A stretch of DNA of 64,000 nucleotides from SZUA-448 sp964602475 (GTDB lineage Bacteria; Bacillota; Clostridia; Lachnospirales; Lachnospiraceae). Numbering within the stretch: the stretch's first letter is position 1; each line of letters starts with the position of its first letter. A model generated the notes under the pieces. That model was not told where the DNA came from. It worked only from the letters and a program-made list of their open reading frames with translations, and searched no databases. A program made the translations under genes and the position numbers. The stretch spans positions 11,603 through 75,602 of the forward strand of contig CAZRRN010000006.1 of NCBI GenBank assembly GCA_964602475.1, written 5' to 3'. This document shows, one piece after another, positions 34,094 through 44,142 of the stretch.

Positions 34094-36001
34094 GTGCAGG
34101 ACAGAAAGCGCGTGAAAAAAGCCCAAAACTCCTCTAATAATAAAAAACTTACCAGTAAAATGCAAGCAAGTCTGTTGCTTGTATTTTGCGTTATTCTGGG
34201 AATGATTCTTCTTCTTGGAATCAGAGTTGCCTACATTGGAAATTCTGACGGAGAGCGTTATAAGAAAAAAGTTCTTGAACAGCAGTCCTATGTTTCTTCA
34301 GAGCTTCCGTATATGAGAGGAGCAATCTATGACAGAAACGGGCTGGTGCTTGCCAGAAGCGAGAAGATTTATACGGTGATCCTTGACCCGAAGGTCGTTT
34401 TGACATATGACATGTATGTTGAACCAACGAAAGATGCTTTAAATCTTGTATTTGGATACTCTGTTGAAGACATTCAGAAGATTCTGGATGAAAACCCATC
34501 AAGCCAGTATTATATTCTTGAAAAGCAGGTCAGCGTTTTGAAAGTTCAAGAATTCGAAGCATTACAGGGCAGTAACAGCAAGATAAAAGGAGTGTGGTTT
34601 GAAGAAAGCTATGTAAGAAGCTATCCATATCATACTCTGGCGTCTCATCTGCTTGGCTTTACTGCTTCCGGCAATCAAGGAATCTGGGGTGTGGAGCAGT
34701 ATTATAACACCGTATTGAACGGAACAAACGGCAGAATATTCGGCTACTATGATTCTGAACTGAATCTGCAGCGTACGGTAAAGGAAGCTGTTAACGGAAA
34801 TTCACTGCAGCTTACGGTAGATGCCAATATCCAGACGATAGTTCAGCGGTATATCAGTAATTTTCTGAGTACTGTAGGGTGCAGTAATATCGGGATTATT
34901 GTAATGAATCCAAAGGATGGCAGTATCTACGCTATGGCCTCAAACAACGAATATGATCTGAACAATCCGAGGGATCTGACACAGTGGTATACAAATGAAG
35001 CTTTGGACAGTATGTCCACTGAAGAGCAGTATACGGCGCTGAACCGGATTTGGAGAAATTTCTGTATCAGTGACAGCTATGAACCGGGTTCGACTTATAA
35101 ACCGTTTACGATTGCTGCGGCATTGGAAGAAGATCTGATTGATTACGATGATGAGTTTGTCTGTAAAGGGTATGAAACAATCGGTGGATGGGACATTTAC
35201 TGTGCAAGAAGAAGTGGTCACGGAACAGTGACACTGACACAGGCAATTATGAAATCCTGCAACTGCGCTTTAATGAATATTGTGGCACGGGAGGGCAGAA
35301 CAGTATATCACGAATATCAGCAAAGCTATGGATTCGGGGCATTAACCGGAATTGATCTTCCGGGAGAAACGAACGGAATCATTATGTCCGAAGCAGAATT
35401 AAATGTAACTGAGCTGGCTACGGCAAGCTTCGGACAGTCCTTTAATGTGTCAATGATACAGATGGCGGCTGCCTTTTGTTCACTGGTCAACGGAGGATAC
35501 TATTATAAACCGCATATTCTTGCAGCTGTTATAAACGATGAAGGGGTGGTCGTTGAAGAAAAGGAACCGGAACTTGTTCGTAATACTATTTCAAAAGAAA
35601 CCTCAGAGTTCCTGCTAGAAGCTTTGTATCAAACAGTAGAAGCCGGAACCGCTACCAAGGCAGCGGTGGAAGGATATCTTGTAGGAGGAAAGACAGGAAC
35701 TGCGCAGAAATTACCTCGTGCAGATAAAAAATATGTGATTTCCTTTATTTCATGTACGCCGGCTGATTCACCGGAGGTGGTAACCTATATTGTAATCGAC
35801 GAGCCTCAGGATGAGGATTATTATAACAGCAGTTATTATGCAACAACAATGACCAGCGCACTGCTAAAGGAAATTCTGCCGTTTTTTGGACTTTATCCGG
35901 AAGGCGAAATTGATTACCACATTGAATACCCTCAGGAGAAAGATGAAATTCCGGAAGAGGAAGAAAATACAGACGCAGTTCCGGAGATAATCAACGAATA
36001 G
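34094..36001 (+). CDS. Class B penicillin-binding protein (FtsI/SpoVD type), first of two
   Basis: The 635-residue transpeptidase crosslinks peptidoglycan at the septum or spore cortex. It has one N-terminal membrane helix (about 24-42), a PBP dimerisation domain (about 60-240), and a transpeptidase domain with all three motifs: active-site STYK in YEPGSTYKPFT, SCN in KSCNCALMN, and KTGT in GGKTGTAQK. The C-terminus is an acidic tail without PASTA repeats. The likely start is GTG 34094, only 4 nt after ftsL, with a weak ribosome site, so coupling to ftsL is likely. Its similarity to the next protein points to a tandem duplication. Confidence 0.93.
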   Translation: MQDRKRVKKAQNSSNNKKLTSKMQASLLLVFCVILGMILLLGIRVAYIGNSDGERYKKKVLEQQSYVSSELPYMRGAIYDRNGLVLARSEKIYTVILDPKVVLTYDMYVEPTKDALNLVFGYSVEDIQKILDENPSSQYYILEKQVSVLKVQEFEALQGSNSKIKGVWFEESYVRSYPYHTLASHLLGFTASGNQGIWGVEQYYNTVLNGTNGRIFGYYDSELNLQRTVKEAVNGNSLQLTVDANIQTIVQRYISNFLSTVGCSNIGIIVMNPKDGSIYAMASNNEYDLNNPRDLTQWYTNEALDSMSTEEQYTALNRIWRNFCISDSYEPGSTYKPFTIAAALEEDLIDYDDEFVCKGYETIGGWDIYCARRSGHGTVTLTQAIMKSCNCALMNIVAREGRTVYHEYQQSYGFGALTGIDLPGETNGIIMSEAELNVTELATASFGQSFNVSMIQMAAAFCSLVNGGYYYKPHILAAVINDEGVVVEEKEPELVRNTISKETSEFLLEALYQTVEAGTATKAAVEGYLVGGKTGTAQKLPRADKKYVISFISCTPADSPEVVTYIVIDEPQDEDYYNSSYYATTMTSALLKEILPFFGLYPEGEIDYHIEYPQEKDEIPEEEENTDAVPEIINE

Positions 36002-36027
36002 ATTGGATGCCGGAATAATACAATAAA

Positions 36028-38001
36028 ATGACACCATGTGCAGAGTGCTGTATGCAACGATATCGGTCATTTCGTAAAAAAAATCTTTTTATTGTACTAT
36101 CAGTTATTATTATACTTTGCCTTTTTCTGATTGGACGTCTTTATTATCTGATGGTAATAAACACAGAAGAGTATGCAGCCAGAGCTCAGGCACTTCATGA
36201 AAGAGAACGAAGTATTAAAGCAGCCCGCGGCATTATTTACGACAGAAACGGAATAGAGATAGCAATCAACAAGCCGGTATGCACGATTTCTGTTATTCAT
36301 AACCAGATTACCGATCCGGAAACAGTAATTAAGGAATTAGCAGAACGTCTTTGTCTGGCGGAAGAGGCAGTCAGAAAACGAGTTGAAAAGGTCAGTTCCC
36401 TGGAACGGATTAAATCAAATGTTGACAAGGAAACTGCTGACGAAATCAGAAATCTGAAGCTTGATGGAGTTATGGTGGATGAAGATTATAAACGTTATTA
36501 TCCTTATGGTCAGATGGCTTCCAAGGTACTTGGATTTACAGGGAGTGATAATCAGGGAATTATCGGGCTGGAGGTAATCTACGATTCAATTCTTCAAGGA
36601 ATAAACGGAACCATTCTTACATTAACGACAGCACACGGAATTGAAATCGACGGAGCAGCCGAAAACAGGATTGAACCGGTACAGGGAAATAGCTTATATA
36701 CCAGTATTGACATAAATATCCAACTTTATTGTGAACAGCTGGCAGAAAAGACAATGGAAGCAAAGCAAGCAAAAAATGTCAGTATTATTGTAATGAATCC
36801 GCAAAACGGTGAATTATATGCAATGACCAATGTTCCCGAATTCGACCTGAACGAACCGTATTCTTTTACGAAAAGCTTTCAACAGCTGTATAATACCGAT
36901 AATCTGACCAAAGAAGAAAAGAGTAGCCTGCTTAATACAATGTGGCGTAATACCTGTATCAGTAATACCTATGAGCCGGGATCCGCATTTAAGATATTTA
37001 CGGCAACGGCAGCGCTGGAATGCGGAGTAGTGTCTCTGTCGGACCGCTTTTACTGTCCGGGCTACCGGATTGTGGCAGATCGAAAGATTCACTGTCATAA
37101 AGTGACGGGACATGGAAGCGAGAGCTTTCTGGAAGGCATAATGAATTCCTGCAATCCTGTGTTTATGGAAATCGGAGCGCGAATCGGAACAGCAAGATTC
37201 TACCAGTATTTTGATATGCTCGGACTGAATGATTTAACGGGAATTGATCTTCCCGGAGAAGCAAACTCAATCATACATGATATAGAAAATGTAGGTGAAG
37301 TCGAGCTGGCGACTATGTCCTTCGGACAGTCTTTTCAGATTACACCGCTCCAGCTTATGGTTACTGCATCAGCCGCTGTAAATGGAGGAACACTTGTTAC
37401 ACCGCATTTTGGAATCAAAACAGAAAACGCAGATAAGACAGCAGTTCAGATTCTGGAATACAAAGAAACCGATTCCGGTATTTCGTATGAAACGGTTGAA
37501 ATGATGCGGTATCTGCTGGAGAAGGTTGTTGCTGACGGAACCGGACACCGGGCATATCTTGCAGGATATCGGGTTGGCGGAAAGACAGCAACCTCTGAGA
37601 AGCTGCCAAGAAGTGAAAACCGGTATATTGCATCTTTTCTGGGCTTTGCACCCGCAGAAGACCCGAAGGTGATGATCCTGATTTTGATTGATGAACCTCA
37701 GGGGATATATTACGGAGGAACGATAGCAGCCCCGGTTGCAGCCGAGGTGTTTGCCAATATACTTCCGTATCTTGGAATTGAAGCCGAATATACAGAAGAA
37801 GAACAAAAGACAGATGAAATCGGACAGTTTGAGGTGCCTGATTTTACCGGAATGAAAGCGGTGGAAGCTAAAAATAAGGTGAAAGCATATTATTTTGACG
37901 ATGTACGTTATCTTGGAGAAGGTGATACTGTTACAGAGCAGTTTCCGGCTGCCGGCGAGCTTGTGAACAAAAACAGCATCTTGATTTTATATATGGAATA
38001 G
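36028..38001 (+). CDS. Class B penicillin-binding protein with PASTA domain (SpoVD/FtsI type), second of two
   Basis: This 657-residue protein shares its architecture with the preceding PBP: a membrane helix (about 18-38), a dimerisation domain, then a transpeptidase domain with SAFK in YEPGSAFKIFT and SCN in NSCNPVFME. The third motif reads KTAT (GGKTATSEK) instead of KTG, which is unusual. A C-terminal PASTA domain (about 597-657, starting VPDFTGMKAVEAKN) marks it as SpoVD-like; SpoVD of B. subtilis also ends in PASTA. One PBP may serve vegetative septation and the other sporulation, but which is which cannot be told from sequence. The alternative start is ATG 36052. Confidence 0.92.
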   Translation: MTPCAECCMQRYRSFRKKNLFIVLSVIIILCLFLIGRLYYLMVINTEEYAARAQALHERERSIKAARGIIYDRNGIEIAINKPVCTISVIHNQITDPETVIKELAERLCLAEEAVRKRVEKVSSLERIKSNVDKETADEIRNLKLDGVMVDEDYKRYYPYGQMASKVLGFTGSDNQGIIGLEVIYDSILQGINGTILTLTTAHGIEIDGAAENRIEPVQGNSLYTSIDINIQLYCEQLAEKTMEAKQAKNVSIIVMNPQNGELYAMTNVPEFDLNEPYSFTKSFQQLYNTDNLTKEEKSSLLNTMWRNTCISNTYEPGSAFKIFTATAALECGVVSLSDRFYCPGYRIVADRKIHCHKVTGHGSESFLEGIMNSCNPVFMEIGARIGTARFYQYFDMLGLNDLTGIDLPGEANSIIHDIENVGEVELATMSFGQSFQITPLQLMVTASAAVNGGTLVTPHFGIKTENADKTAVQILEYKETDSGISYETVEMMRYLLEKVVADGTGHRAYLAGYRVGGKTATSEKLPRSENRYIASFLGFAPAEDPKVMILILIDEPQGIYYGGTIAAPVAAEVFANILPYLGIEAEYTEEEQKTDEIGQFEVPDFTGMKAVEAKNKVKAYYFDDVRYLGEGDTVTEQFPAAGELVNKNSILILYME

Positions 38002-38095
38002 AATATAATCACGCATGAAAGTTCAGGTAAATAGCATTTGCAATATGGTAAGGTATTGAATGTAAGCTTTCAATAAACATAAAGTGAGGAAGGTC

Positions 38096-39454
38096 ATGAA
38101 TCTGGTAAATAAAAATGTCATTATTTTCGGAACCGGTATCAGCGGAATTTCCGCAGCTAATCTGTTGAGTGAGGTAAATGCGGTAATCACTCTGTATGAC
38201 TCAAACAGTAAACTGGACAGGAATGAAATAATGAAACGACTACATAAAGGCATGGACTGTACAGTGGTATTGGGTGATTTCCCGGACGAATTATATGATA
38301 AAGCAGAGCTTTTAATTATCAGTCCCGGGGTGCCGACGGATCTTTTACCGGTAGAACGCCTGAAAAAGCTTGGGGTTCCTGTATGGGGCGAAGTGGAACT
38401 GGCATATCGCTATGAGAAGGGAAAACTGATTGCGATTACGGGAACCAACGGTAAGACTACAACGACAGCACTTACCGGAGAAATCATGAAAACCGTATAT
38501 CCGCACGTATTTGTTGTCGGCAATATTGGAATTCCCTATACACAGCTTGTGAAGGAAACAACCGATGAGTCAGTTACAGTGGCGGAAATGAGCAGCTTTC
38601 AACTGGAATCTGTTGAGGAGTTTCGTCCACAGGTCAGCGCAATATTGAATATAACACCGGATCATCTGAACCGGCATCATACCATGGAAAAGTACATTGA
38701 AGCAAAATGTAATATTACAAGAATGCAGACTAAAGATGATACATGCGTATTGAATTATGAAGACAGAGAATTACGCAGAATTAGCAGACAACTGAACTGC
38801 CGTATTATATGGTTCTCGAGCCGGCAAAGGCTTGAAGAAGGACTTTTTGTTGAAGCTGACCATATTATTCTTCGTGAGAATGGAGTTGAAAGCATGGTAA
38901 TCAATGTTCATCAGCTGAATATTATCGGCAGGCATAATTATGAGAATGCGATGGCGGCAATAGCCTGTGCTCATGCACTGAATGTTCCGCTTGAAGAAAT
39001 CAGGACAGCTCTGAAGACCTTTACCGCGGTAGAGCACCGTATTGAATTTGTGGCAATGAAAAACGGTGTTACCTATTACAATGATTCAAAGGGAACCAAT
39101 CCGGATGCTTCTATCCAAGCGGTCCGGGCAATGAGTTCAAGAACGGTTCTAATCGGTGGCGGATACGATAAAGGATCGGAATACGACGAATGGATCGAAT
39201 CCTTCGGTAACAAAATCAAATATCTGGTACTGATGGGGCAGACTCGTGAAAAAATAGCGAACTGTGCACGAAAGCATGGTTTCGATAATATCGTATTTGT
39301 GGAAAGCATGGAAGAAGCAGTTGATTTCTCCAAGGCGCATGCAGAACCGGGTGAATGTGTTCTGCTTTCTCCGTGTTGTGCCAGCTGGGGCATGTTTCAA
39401 AATTATGAAGAACGTGGAAGAATCTTTAAGGAGTTGGTGAACCGGCTTCCGTAA
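38096..39454 (+). CDS. murD: UDP-MurNAc-L-alanine:D-glutamate ligase MurD
   Basis: The 452-residue cytoplasmic ligase adds D-glutamate to UDP-MurNAc-L-Ala. The N-terminal nucleotide-sugar domain starts NKNVIIFGTGISGISAANLL; the Mur P-loop is ITGTNGKTTTTALTGE (about 111-126); the end shows YNDSKGTNPDASIQAV and LLSPCCASWGMFQNYEERG (DMF-like region). ATG 38096 has GAGGAAGGTC before it; the GTG at 38084 lies inside that ribosome site. mraY, which usually precedes murD, is missing here. Confidence 0.97.
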   Translation: MNLVNKNVIIFGTGISGISAANLLSEVNAVITLYDSNSKLDRNEIMKRLHKGMDCTVVLGDFPDELYDKAELLIISPGVPTDLLPVERLKKLGVPVWGEVELAYRYEKGKLIAITGTNGKTTTTALTGEIMKTVYPHVFVVGNIGIPYTQLVKETTDESVTVAEMSSFQLESVEEFRPQVSAILNITPDHLNRHHTMEKYIEAKCNITRMQTKDDTCVLNYEDRELRRISRQLNCRIIWFSSRQRLEEGLFVEADHIILRENGVESMVINVHQLNIIGRHNYENAMAAIACAHALNVPLEEIRTALKTFTAVEHRIEFVAMKNGVTYYNDSKGTNPDASIQAVRAMSSRTVLIGGGYDKGSEYDEWIESFGNKIKYLVLMGQTREKIANCARKHGFDNIVFVESMEEAVDFSKAHAEPGECVLLSPCCASWGMFQNYEERGRIFKELVNRLP

Positions 39455-39529
39455 GAGTTATAAACAGAAAGCTTCTGACATGATAATAACAGAGTCTCGA
39501 TATAATTCATTACAGAGTATGGGGGAAGC

Positions 39530-40678
39530 ATGGTATCTGAGGTAAAGCAGCAGAATACAAAGCATAAAAGAGAAAAGGGGTACTATGATTACAGCCTTTT
39601 ATTCTTGACCTGCTTTTTAATTGCTTTCGGTCTGATTATGATTTACAGCACGAGCTCCTATAATGCGATGAAGTATTACAATAATCCGACACTTTATTTG
39701 ATGAAACAGGTGAAATCGGCTTTGCTCGGAATTCCGGTCATGCTTCTGGTTTCCAAAATCGATTATCGCTTGTATATTATGAAATTGTTCGGTTCTCCGA
39801 TCAGACCGATTTATCTGCTCTATCTGCTCTGCATCGGACTGCAGATAGCGGTTCTTGCATTCGGTAAGGTTACGAACGGTTCACAACGCTGGATAGCGAT
39901 CGGATCAATCATTAAATTTCAGCCATCGGAGCTTACCAAAATCTGTATTATTTTATTTGTTGCTTTTCTGGTTCAGCAGGCGCCGAAAAAACTCGATAGC
40001 TTTCTTGGATTTCTGGCCATTGTTATTTTGACCTCTCCGCTGATTGGTCTGGTAGTTGTCGAGAATTTCAGTACAGCGCTTATACTGCTTGCAATCATGG
40101 TGGTCATCTGTTTTGTGGCCAGTAAAAAAAAGACCTATTATTTTGTATTTGCAGGTATATTTCTGATTCTCGGTTTATTTCTTATTTTCGGAGTTGACTA
40201 CAGAGGAGAACGATTTGACATATGGCTGAATATTGAAACACATCCGAAAGGATTTCAGATTCTGCAGGGATTATACGCCATCGCTTCAGGAGGTCTGTTC
40301 GGAACGGGACTCGGAAACAGTATGCAGAAGCTTGGCTATATCCCGGAAGCACATAATGATATGATTTTTTCTGTCATATGTGAGGAGCTTGGACTGTTTG
40401 GTGCAATTGCAGTGTTGCTTCTATATGTTCTCTTACTGTGGAGACTGTTTACCATTGCCGTTAATTCTGCGGATCTTTACGGCGGACTGATTGCAGTAGG
40501 TGTTATGACACATATAGCTGTACAGGTACTGATCAATGTTGCAGTGGTAACAAACAGTATACCTTCGACTGGGATTCCGCTTCCCTTTATAAGCTATGGA
40601 GGTAGTTCCCTGATGGTTCTGATGGTTGAAATGGGAATTGTACTGAGCGTTTCCAACCAGATAAAGAGGGAGAGGTAA
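39530..40678 (+). CDS. ftsW: SEDS-family peptidoglycan polymerase (FtsW/SpoVE)
   Basis: The 382-residue polytopic membrane protein polymerises lipid II together with a class B PBP. Around ten hydrophobic helices are visible. Family motifs include MIYSTSSYNAMKYY, GSQRWIAIGSIIKFQPSEL, LGLFGAIAVLLLY, and the end signature STGIPLPFISYGGSSLMVLM. GGGGGAAGC lies before the ATG. As it follows murD and is near two class B PBPs it could act as FtsW in division or as SpoVE in spores; sequence alone cannot decide. Confidence 0.95.
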   Translation: MVSEVKQQNTKHKREKGYYDYSLLFLTCFLIAFGLIMIYSTSSYNAMKYYNNPTLYLMKQVKSALLGIPVMLLVSKIDYRLYIMKLFGSPIRPIYLLYLLCIGLQIAVLAFGKVTNGSQRWIAIGSIIKFQPSELTKICIILFVAFLVQQAPKKLDSFLGFLAIVILTSPLIGLVVVENFSTALILLAIMVVICFVASKKKTYYFVFAGIFLILGLFLIFGVDYRGERFDIWLNIETHPKGFQILQGLYAIASGGLFGTGLGNSMQKLGYIPEAHNDMIFSVICEELGLFGAIAVLLLYVLLLWRLFTIAVNSADLYGGLIAVGVMTHIAVQVLINVAVVTNSIPSTGIPLPFISYGGSSLMVLMVEMGIVLSVSNQIKRER

Positions 40679-40751
40679 GGAGAGCAATGCTTTCGGCACA
40701 TTTTTATCTTATCAGCATATAATGGCTGTATAGCTGCTGCTGAGGTTAAAA

Positions 40752-42023
40752 ATGTCATATATTAAAATAAACGGCGGACGTCGGTTATACGGAGAGCTTA
40801 CAATACAGGGTTCTAAGAATGCGTCTCTTCCTATTTTGGCAGGGGTACTTCTTTGCAGGGGTACTACAATATTGCACAATTGTCCCAAAATTTCCGATGT
40901 CAAAGATACTCTTCTGATACTCCGCCATCTCGGGTGCATCATAAAAGAGGAGAAAGATGCACTGCTGATTGACAGTTCGCAGCTTCTGACACATGAGGTG
41001 CAGGACGAGGAAGCAGGAGAAATGAGATCCTCTGTTATGTTTCTAGGTGCTCTGATTGGACGGTGCAGAAAAGCTGTAGTGTGTCATCCGGGCGGATGTA
41101 CAATTGGAAACAGACCGATTGACATGCATATGGCGGCATTGCAGCAGCTTGGGGTAGAGATAGAGGAACAGAATAATATGTTCTATTGTAACGCAGAACG
41201 GCTGACAGGAGCAAACATTACGTTTCAAAAAATCAGCGTCGGTGCGACTGAAAATTCTGTTCTTGCTTCTGTTCTTGCAGAGGGAACAACCGTTTTAAAA
41301 AATGCGGCGACGGAACCGGAGATTGTAGCATTGTGTAAATTCTTACGAAAATGCGGAGCTAAAATATCCGGAGAAGGAACAAGAATACTGCAGATTACAG
41401 GTGTTGAAAAACTGTCGCCATGCGAATTCACCATTCCGACTGACCGTATTGTTGCCGGAACCTACCTAATGGCAGCGGCGGCTGTAGGCGGATGTATCCG
41501 GTTGAATTCTGTTAATCCGGATGAAATGTATGAAGTTCTTGAGGTATTAAAGAACAGCGGTTGCAGAATCGAAACCGAACCAAAGACGATTCTGATGAAG
41601 GCACCGACAAGACTAAAGCCTGTACTTTATCTTGAGACAGCGGCATATCCGGGTTTTCCGACCGATATGCAGTCACAGCTTGCGGTTGCAATGACTGTGG
41701 CAGAAGGAATTAGTGTAATCCGAGAAACGATATTTGAAAGACGTTTCAGAATAATATCAGAGCTTACAAGAATGGGCGCGAGCATCGAAGTATCGGACGA
41801 TATGATGATCATAGAAGGACGAAGCGGACTGCTTGGAACGACGGTAACGGCGAATGAACTGCGGGGAGCGGCGGCTCTTTTGATTGCCGGGATGCTGGCA
41901 GAGGGTACTACAATAGTAAATCAGACGCAGTATCTGTTCCGGGGATATCAGGATATGATAGGAGATATGAACTGTCTCGGGGCTGATTTATGCCTGATTG
42001 ATACACCGGGACTAACTGACTGA
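40752..42023 (+). CDS. murA: UDP-GlcNAc 1-carboxyvinyltransferase MurA
   Basis: The 423-residue enzyme makes the first committed step of peptidoglycan synthesis, adding enolpyruvate from PEP to UDP-GlcNAc; it is the fosfomycin target. The start INGGRRLYGELTIQGSKNA has the conserved Lys-Asn pair, and the active-site loop HPGGCTIGNRPID carries the catalytic cysteine, so it should be fosfomycin-sensitive in principle. Further marks are PTDRIVAGTYLMAAA and YPGFPTDMQSQ. GAGG precedes the ATG at a 6-nt distance. In this cluster murA takes the place between ftsW and ftsQ where murG is often found. Confidence 0.97.
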   Translation: MSYIKINGGRRLYGELTIQGSKNASLPILAGVLLCRGTTILHNCPKISDVKDTLLILRHLGCIIKEEKDALLIDSSQLLTHEVQDEEAGEMRSSVMFLGALIGRCRKAVVCHPGGCTIGNRPIDMHMAALQQLGVEIEEQNNMFYCNAERLTGANITFQKISVGATENSVLASVLAEGTTVLKNAATEPEIVALCKFLRKCGAKISGEGTRILQITGVEKLSPCEFTIPTDRIVAGTYLMAAAAVGGCIRLNSVNPDEMYEVLEVLKNSGCRIETEPKTILMKAPTRLKPVLYLETAAYPGFPTDMQSQLAVAMTVAEGISVIRETIFERRFRIISELTRMGASIEVSDDMMIIEGRSGLLGTTVTANELRGAAALLIAGMLAEGTTIVNQTQYLFRGYQDMIGDMNCLGADLCLIDTPGLTD

Positions 42024-42049
42024 ACAGGATGAAATATACCGGAGAGGGA

Positions 42050-42805
42050 ATGGAGGAACGCGTGGAAGAAAGAGGAATCAGTACAGATATACTCCGAATT
42101 CTGGCAGTATTAATTCTGCTTCTTGTTATTGCCGCAGTCTTTCATGCAAACTGTCAGCTGACTTCACTGACGGTGAACAATTCGGAGCATTATACTGATC
42201 AGGAAATCAGTGAAATGACCATTACGGAACCGACAGATCGATATGCTGTACTGTTCTGGCTGAGATGGAATATAAAAAAGGGAGAAGGGCTGCCGTTTAT
42301 AGAAAAAATCGAAGCAAAGCTTACAGATAAGAACTCCGTGGTACTCACAGTATATGAGAAGCGTGTAATCGGATGTGTGGAGGTTATGGGACAGTATCTT
42401 TACTTTGATCGGGACGGATTGGTTGTAGAAAGCTCTCCGACCAGATTATCGGATATTCCTCTTATTACAGGTTTGGAATTTAATGACATTGTTCTGCACC
42501 GGACATTTTCTGTCCAGAAACAATCCATGTTTGAAACAATTATGAATCTGGTGAAGCTGATCGAAATCTATAAAATCAAGGTCGGAGAAATTCGTTTTTT
42601 ATATGATGATTCCGTGATGCTGTGCTGTGAAGATACAATTGTCAGACTTGGCAAACATGATACATATGATGTTTCGCTGGCATCTCTTGGCGAAATACTG
42701 GAGTCACTTGAGAACAGAAGGGTAACCTTATTTATGGAGAATTACAGTGAAAATAACAGGAATGTTACAGCAAAACCAATCACCGAAAAAAAAGATATAA
42801 ATTAA
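42050..42805 (+). CDS. ftsQ: Division protein FtsQ/DivIB
   Basis: This bitopic membrane protein has a short cytoplasmic part, one membrane helix (ILRILAVLILLLVIAAVF) and an outer POTRA-like domain beginning LTSLTVNNSEHYTDQEISEM; the beta region includes AVLFWLRWNIKKGEGLPFIEKIEA and YLYFDRDGLVVE. It should stabilise the FtsL-FtsI-FtsW complex. Starts at ATG 42050 (GGAG 5 nt upstream) and GTG 42062 (GGAGG 5 nt upstream) are both plausible; ATG 42029 is too close to its site. The gene follows murA by 26 bp. Confidence 0.88.
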   Translation: MEERVEERGISTDILRILAVLILLLVIAAVFHANCQLTSLTVNNSEHYTDQEISEMTITEPTDRYAVLFWLRWNIKKGEGLPFIEKIEAKLTDKNSVVLTVYEKRVIGCVEVMGQYLYFDRDGLVVESSPTRLSDIPLITGLEFNDIVLHRTFSVQKQSMFETIMNLVKLIEIYKIKVGEIRFLYDDSVMLCCEDTIVRLGKHDTYDVSLASLGEILESLENRRVTLFMENYSENNRNVTAKPITEKKDIN

Positions 42806-42817
42806 TGCAAATAATGC

Positions 42818-42846
42818 TTGATATTTTTTAGAAAGATATATATGAT
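42818..42846 (+). promoter_or_regulatory. ftsZ promoter
   Basis: The -35 TTGATA (42818-42823) and the -10 TATGAT (42841-42846), with a 17-bp spacer, are near consensus. They give ftsZ its own promoter about 94 bp before its start, so that ftsZ can be made at a higher level than the upstream dcw genes. Confidence 0.7.
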
Positions 42847-42939
42847 ATTGTATAGGGGTAAAAGGACAAGCACAAGATGTAGTAACATATGGAATTTTAC
42901 TATGCGGACTATTTCGAGTGGGATTAAGGAGGAATTACA

Positions 42940-44127
42940 GTGCTTGAGATTAGAATGAATGATACTGAATCTGCTGCCAAAATTATGGTTATTGGTGTCG
43001 GCGGCGCCGGGAATAACGCAGTAAACCGAATGATTGAGGAAAATATAAAGGGAGTTGATTTTGTCTGTGTCAATACGGACAAGCAGCACCTAAAAACATG
43101 TAAAGCACCGACGAATATACAGATTGGTGAGAAGCTTACGAAGGGACTCGGAGCAGGTGCACAGCCGGAAATCGGTGAAAAGGCTGCAGAAGAGAGCCGC
43201 GAAGAACTGACAGAGCTGATTAAGGGAGTTGATATGCTGTTTGTTACCTGCGGTATGGGTGGCGGAACAGGAACAGGTGCAGCGCCTGTGATTGCATCAA
43301 TTTCCAAAAGTATGGGAATTCTTACAGTTGGAATTGTAACGAAGCCATTTCGCTTTGAAGCAAAACAGAGAATGAACAATGCAATTTCCGGCATTGAAAA
43401 GCTTAAGGAAGTAGTGGATACTCTGATTGTAATACCAAATGATAAGCTGATTACTCTTGTTGACCGAAGAACCTCTATGCCGGATGCATTAAAGAAGGCG
43501 GATGAAGTTCTTCAACAGGGTGTTCAGGGAATAACTGACCTGATTAATGTTCCTGGTCTGATTAACCTTGATTTTGCTGATGTACAGACAGTTATGAAGG
43601 ACAAGGGAGTTGCACATATCGGAATCGGCAGTGCAACAGGAGATGACAAGTGTACCCAGGCAGTACAGAAGGCGATTTCAAGTCCTTTACTTGAGACTAC
43701 GATTGAAGGTGCAAGCAATGTTATTTTCAATATTTCCGGGGATGTCAGTATGATGGAAGTTAATGATGCAGCAACCTATGTTCAGGAAATGGCAGGTGAG
43801 TCAGCCAATATAATTATTGGTGCTGTTTATGATGAAACGACTCCGGACTATTGTTCTATTACCGTAATTGCAACGGGTCTGGAAACGAATAAATTCGGAA
43901 TCAAAACTCCGACTTTTTTGAACGGAAGTATCAACACAAAGACAGCTACAGGAAGTACCGGTGGTTTTGTGCCGTTCCATAATACGATGAACCAGCCGCC
44001 GCAGCAGACACCGGTGAAGCCGGCAGCGCCTGCTCAGCCGGTAAACTTGAATCCGCCTTCCGGTTCTTCCTCTTCCGGCAGCGGAATCATGATTCCTGAG
44101 TTTTTACAAAAGAATAAAAATAAATAA
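42940..44127 (+). CDS. ftsZ: Cell division GTPase FtsZ
   Basis: The 395-residue tubulin homologue forms the division ring. The nucleotide-binding features are VIGVGGAGNNAVNRM (about 11-25), the tubulin signature GGGTGTGAAP (about 107-117), and the T7 synergy loop NLDFADVQTVM. A variable proline/glutamine linker (about 345-383) leads to the conserved C-terminal tail IMIPEFLQKNKNK, which binds partner proteins such as FtsA or SepF. The start codon is GTG with AAGGAGG at 7 nt. It has its own promoter and terminator. No ftsA is present. Confidence 0.98.
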   Translation: MLEIRMNDTESAAKIMVIGVGGAGNNAVNRMIEENIKGVDFVCVNTDKQHLKTCKAPTNIQIGEKLTKGLGAGAQPEIGEKAAEESREELTELIKGVDMLFVTCGMGGGTGTGAAPVIASISKSMGILTVGIVTKPFRFEAKQRMNNAISGIEKLKEVVDTLIVIPNDKLITLVDRRTSMPDALKKADEVLQQGVQGITDLINVPGLINLDFADVQTVMKDKGVAHIGIGSATGDDKCTQAVQKAISSPLLETTIEGASNVIFNISGDVSMMEVNDAATYVQEMAGESANIIIGAVYDETTPDYCSITVIATGLETNKFGIKTPTFLNGSINTKTATGSTGGFVPFHNTMNQPPQQTPVKPAAPAQPVNLNPPSGSSSSGSGIMIPEFLQKNKNK

Positions 44128-44142
44128 ATTACAAAAGAAGAG

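Noticed and set aside
37801..38095. Hidden or broken mraY between the PBPs and murD
   Set aside because: The interval after the PBP stop is under 100 bp and has no remnant of a membrane transferase.
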